Below are positions 62,839-64,000 of a stretch of DNA of 64,000 bases, one piece after another (the stretch's first letter is position 1; each line of letters starts with the position of its first letter). A program made the translations under genes and the position numbers. The notes under the pieces were generated by a model. That model worked only from the letters and a program-made list of their open reading frames with translations. It did no database searches and had not been told where the DNA came from. Origin of the DNA: Rotaria sp. Silwood1 (taxonomy: Eukaryota; Rotifera; Eurotatoria; Philodinida; Philodinidae). Where the stretch lies: positions 23,608-87,607 of the forward strand of contig CAJNOP010000724.1 of assembly GCA_905250075.1 (NCBI GenBank), given 5' to 3'.

Positions 62839-63942
62839 TTTATGAAAATCATCGATAGCTCCTCTGTAGACATTTCCCAAAATAGCATAGGCTTTGAGTC
62901 TTTGATTAATGTTTTCAATAGCTGCTCGTGCACTATTAATATCACGATTAAAGTTCTTCTCTTCATCCGTTAATTCATGTCCATGAGGTTTTTTTTGGAG
63001 TAATAACGTATTCTTCACCGATATATCCTTTATCAGCAATAATTTGAACTGATTCTTCTACATAATCCAACAGTCCAGAATTTCTTAAAATTGTAATATC
63101 ATGTGTACTACCACGATAACAGTCTGATACGTGTACTATGTGATGGTTAAAGTCACAAGTTATTTGGACTTTTATGGCATAATTCGTTGAGCTTTTTCCA
63201 TAACAATATGCTTTACGTTGGTTTGCATCAGAAGGCTCGGGAATCGCAATAGAAATTGAATCAACTATTAACTTGTGATGTTGTTGAGGTCCATGTTTAC
63301 TTCTTCTACTAGCTAAATCAGCTGGTAAAGATACTAATTCCTGATATACACATGAATGTAATATATCCAGAACTTCTGTTAAGAAATATTTCACTGTTGA
63401 TTGACCCAAATTCAGCTCTGTAGAAATGTAACGTTTTGAATGATAATGCTTCAAGTACCATAATGTAACTACGAGTAAATTCATAGGAGATAAATATGAT
63501 CTGTCGGTAATATCTGTTTGTTGCTCATATCGATGAAGACGATACTTTTTAAGTGGTTCTTCACACATATCATATAATTCTTGTACTTGTTCAACATCAA
63601 GTCCAGTATGTTGCACACAAGATTCATCACTTCGCTGCCATTCTGACCATGGACGTTGTGCTACAAGACATTAAAAAAAGCGGTTTTTTTAGAAATAATT
63701 GCCAAATACTCTTAAAGCATAAAATAGTCGAATTACCAGCGTAAATGTCAGCTGCGAAATTAATTTTACTTACTGTCATCAAGCGTATGAAATTCTTGTT
63801 GAATCGAAAGTTGTTTATCTCGTATCTCTTGTTGTTGATCTTCGTCCATCTCTACAATACAGGAACTGCAGCTACCACGATGCCGATAATAATTAGTGTA
63901 TAAGCCTGATCTTCCTGAACCATTGCATGTCCATCGTAACAT
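62839..63942 (-). pseudogene. DDE_Tnp_4-type transposase, 3'-truncated
   Basis: Two minus-strand exons: 63774-63942 (start ATG directly after an in-frame TAA) and 62839-63660, joined in phase. The N-terminal part is Cys-rich (YYRHRGSCSSC), then a helix-turn-helix stretch (LSPMNLLVVTLWYLKHYH, STELNLGQSTVKYFL), then the catalytic core of the Harbinger/IS5-like DDE_Tnp_4 type: D in HHKLIVDSISIAIPEP, D in YRGSTHDITILRNS, E in NSARAAIENINQRLKAY. The frame shifts by one base in a T8 run (62989-62996) between the second D and the E. Coding stops at IDDFHK, where the telomere-like hairpin begins; sequence beyond does not resemble the family. Confidence 0.85.
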
Positions 63943-64000
63943 TTAGTGACAAACAGCACAATATTTTCGTTGATCAGTTATAACTGACCGACATTCAGAA
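63943..64000 (-). other. Possible upstream part of the transposase frame
   Basis: In the same frame as exon 1, beyond the TAA, the translation reads ECRSVITDQRKYCAVCH, a Cys/His-rich zinc-finger-like stretch. Either an earlier start is interrupted by this stop or it is a 5' region; the window ends here. Confidence 0.35.

Overview
The window looks like AT-rich animal nuclear DNA, most probably from a bdelloid rotifer. That is inference from three things. Genes have short introns (mostly 50-100 bases) and metazoan regulators (AP-2, SoxB). Families common in bdelloids are present: an NHL beta-propeller protein, an ADP-ribosyltransferase fused to kinesin-light-chain-type TPRs, and a DUF4246 protein of fungal type. 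Many short blocks of (TGTGGG)n / (CCCACA)n match the telomere repeat that I recall being reported for Adineta. The species cannot be fixed from this sequence.

Layout. 1-5.7 kb: an NHL-repeat gene, three telomere-like G/C hairpin blocks, and a tRNA-headed SINE with a perfect 14-bp target duplication. 7.7-13 kb: an intact DUF4246 gene, an MFS sugar-transporter remnant cut off exactly at a 220-base telomere-like array, a patch of unusual repeats, and a foldback element with 150-bp inverted ends around a small ORF. 13.1-15.5 kb: the ART-TPR gene on the minus strand. 16-22.3 kb: transposon debris and an intact mariner element with perfect ends. 25.3-26.9 kb: the AP-2 gene. 29-44 kb: a tandem cluster of three secreted trypsin-like proteins sharing one intron position, a promoter block and long duplicated flanks. 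The third copy has lost the catalytic His and Ser. A pogo-like element sits inside the cluster. 50.2-51.2 kb: a SoxB gene with a 7-nt first coding exon. 53.7-55.8 kb: a five-exon gene for an unknown two-helix membrane protein. 58-58.9 kb: a decayed GH63-like glucosidase. 60.9-64 kb: a damaged HAT1 gene and a DDE transposase gene, separated by a telomere-like hairpin at which the transposase ends.

The most interesting theme is the telomere-like blocks. Most are palindromes with the G-rich arm first and the C-rich arm second. Two protein-coding remnants stop exactly at such blocks, with the G-rich strand pointing away from the broken gene. This is what telomere capping of broken ends followed by end-to-end joining would leave, although a hairpin-type mobile element is not excluded. 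Three broken genes also carry single-base frameshifts in A/T runs, so some damage may be assembly error rather than biology.
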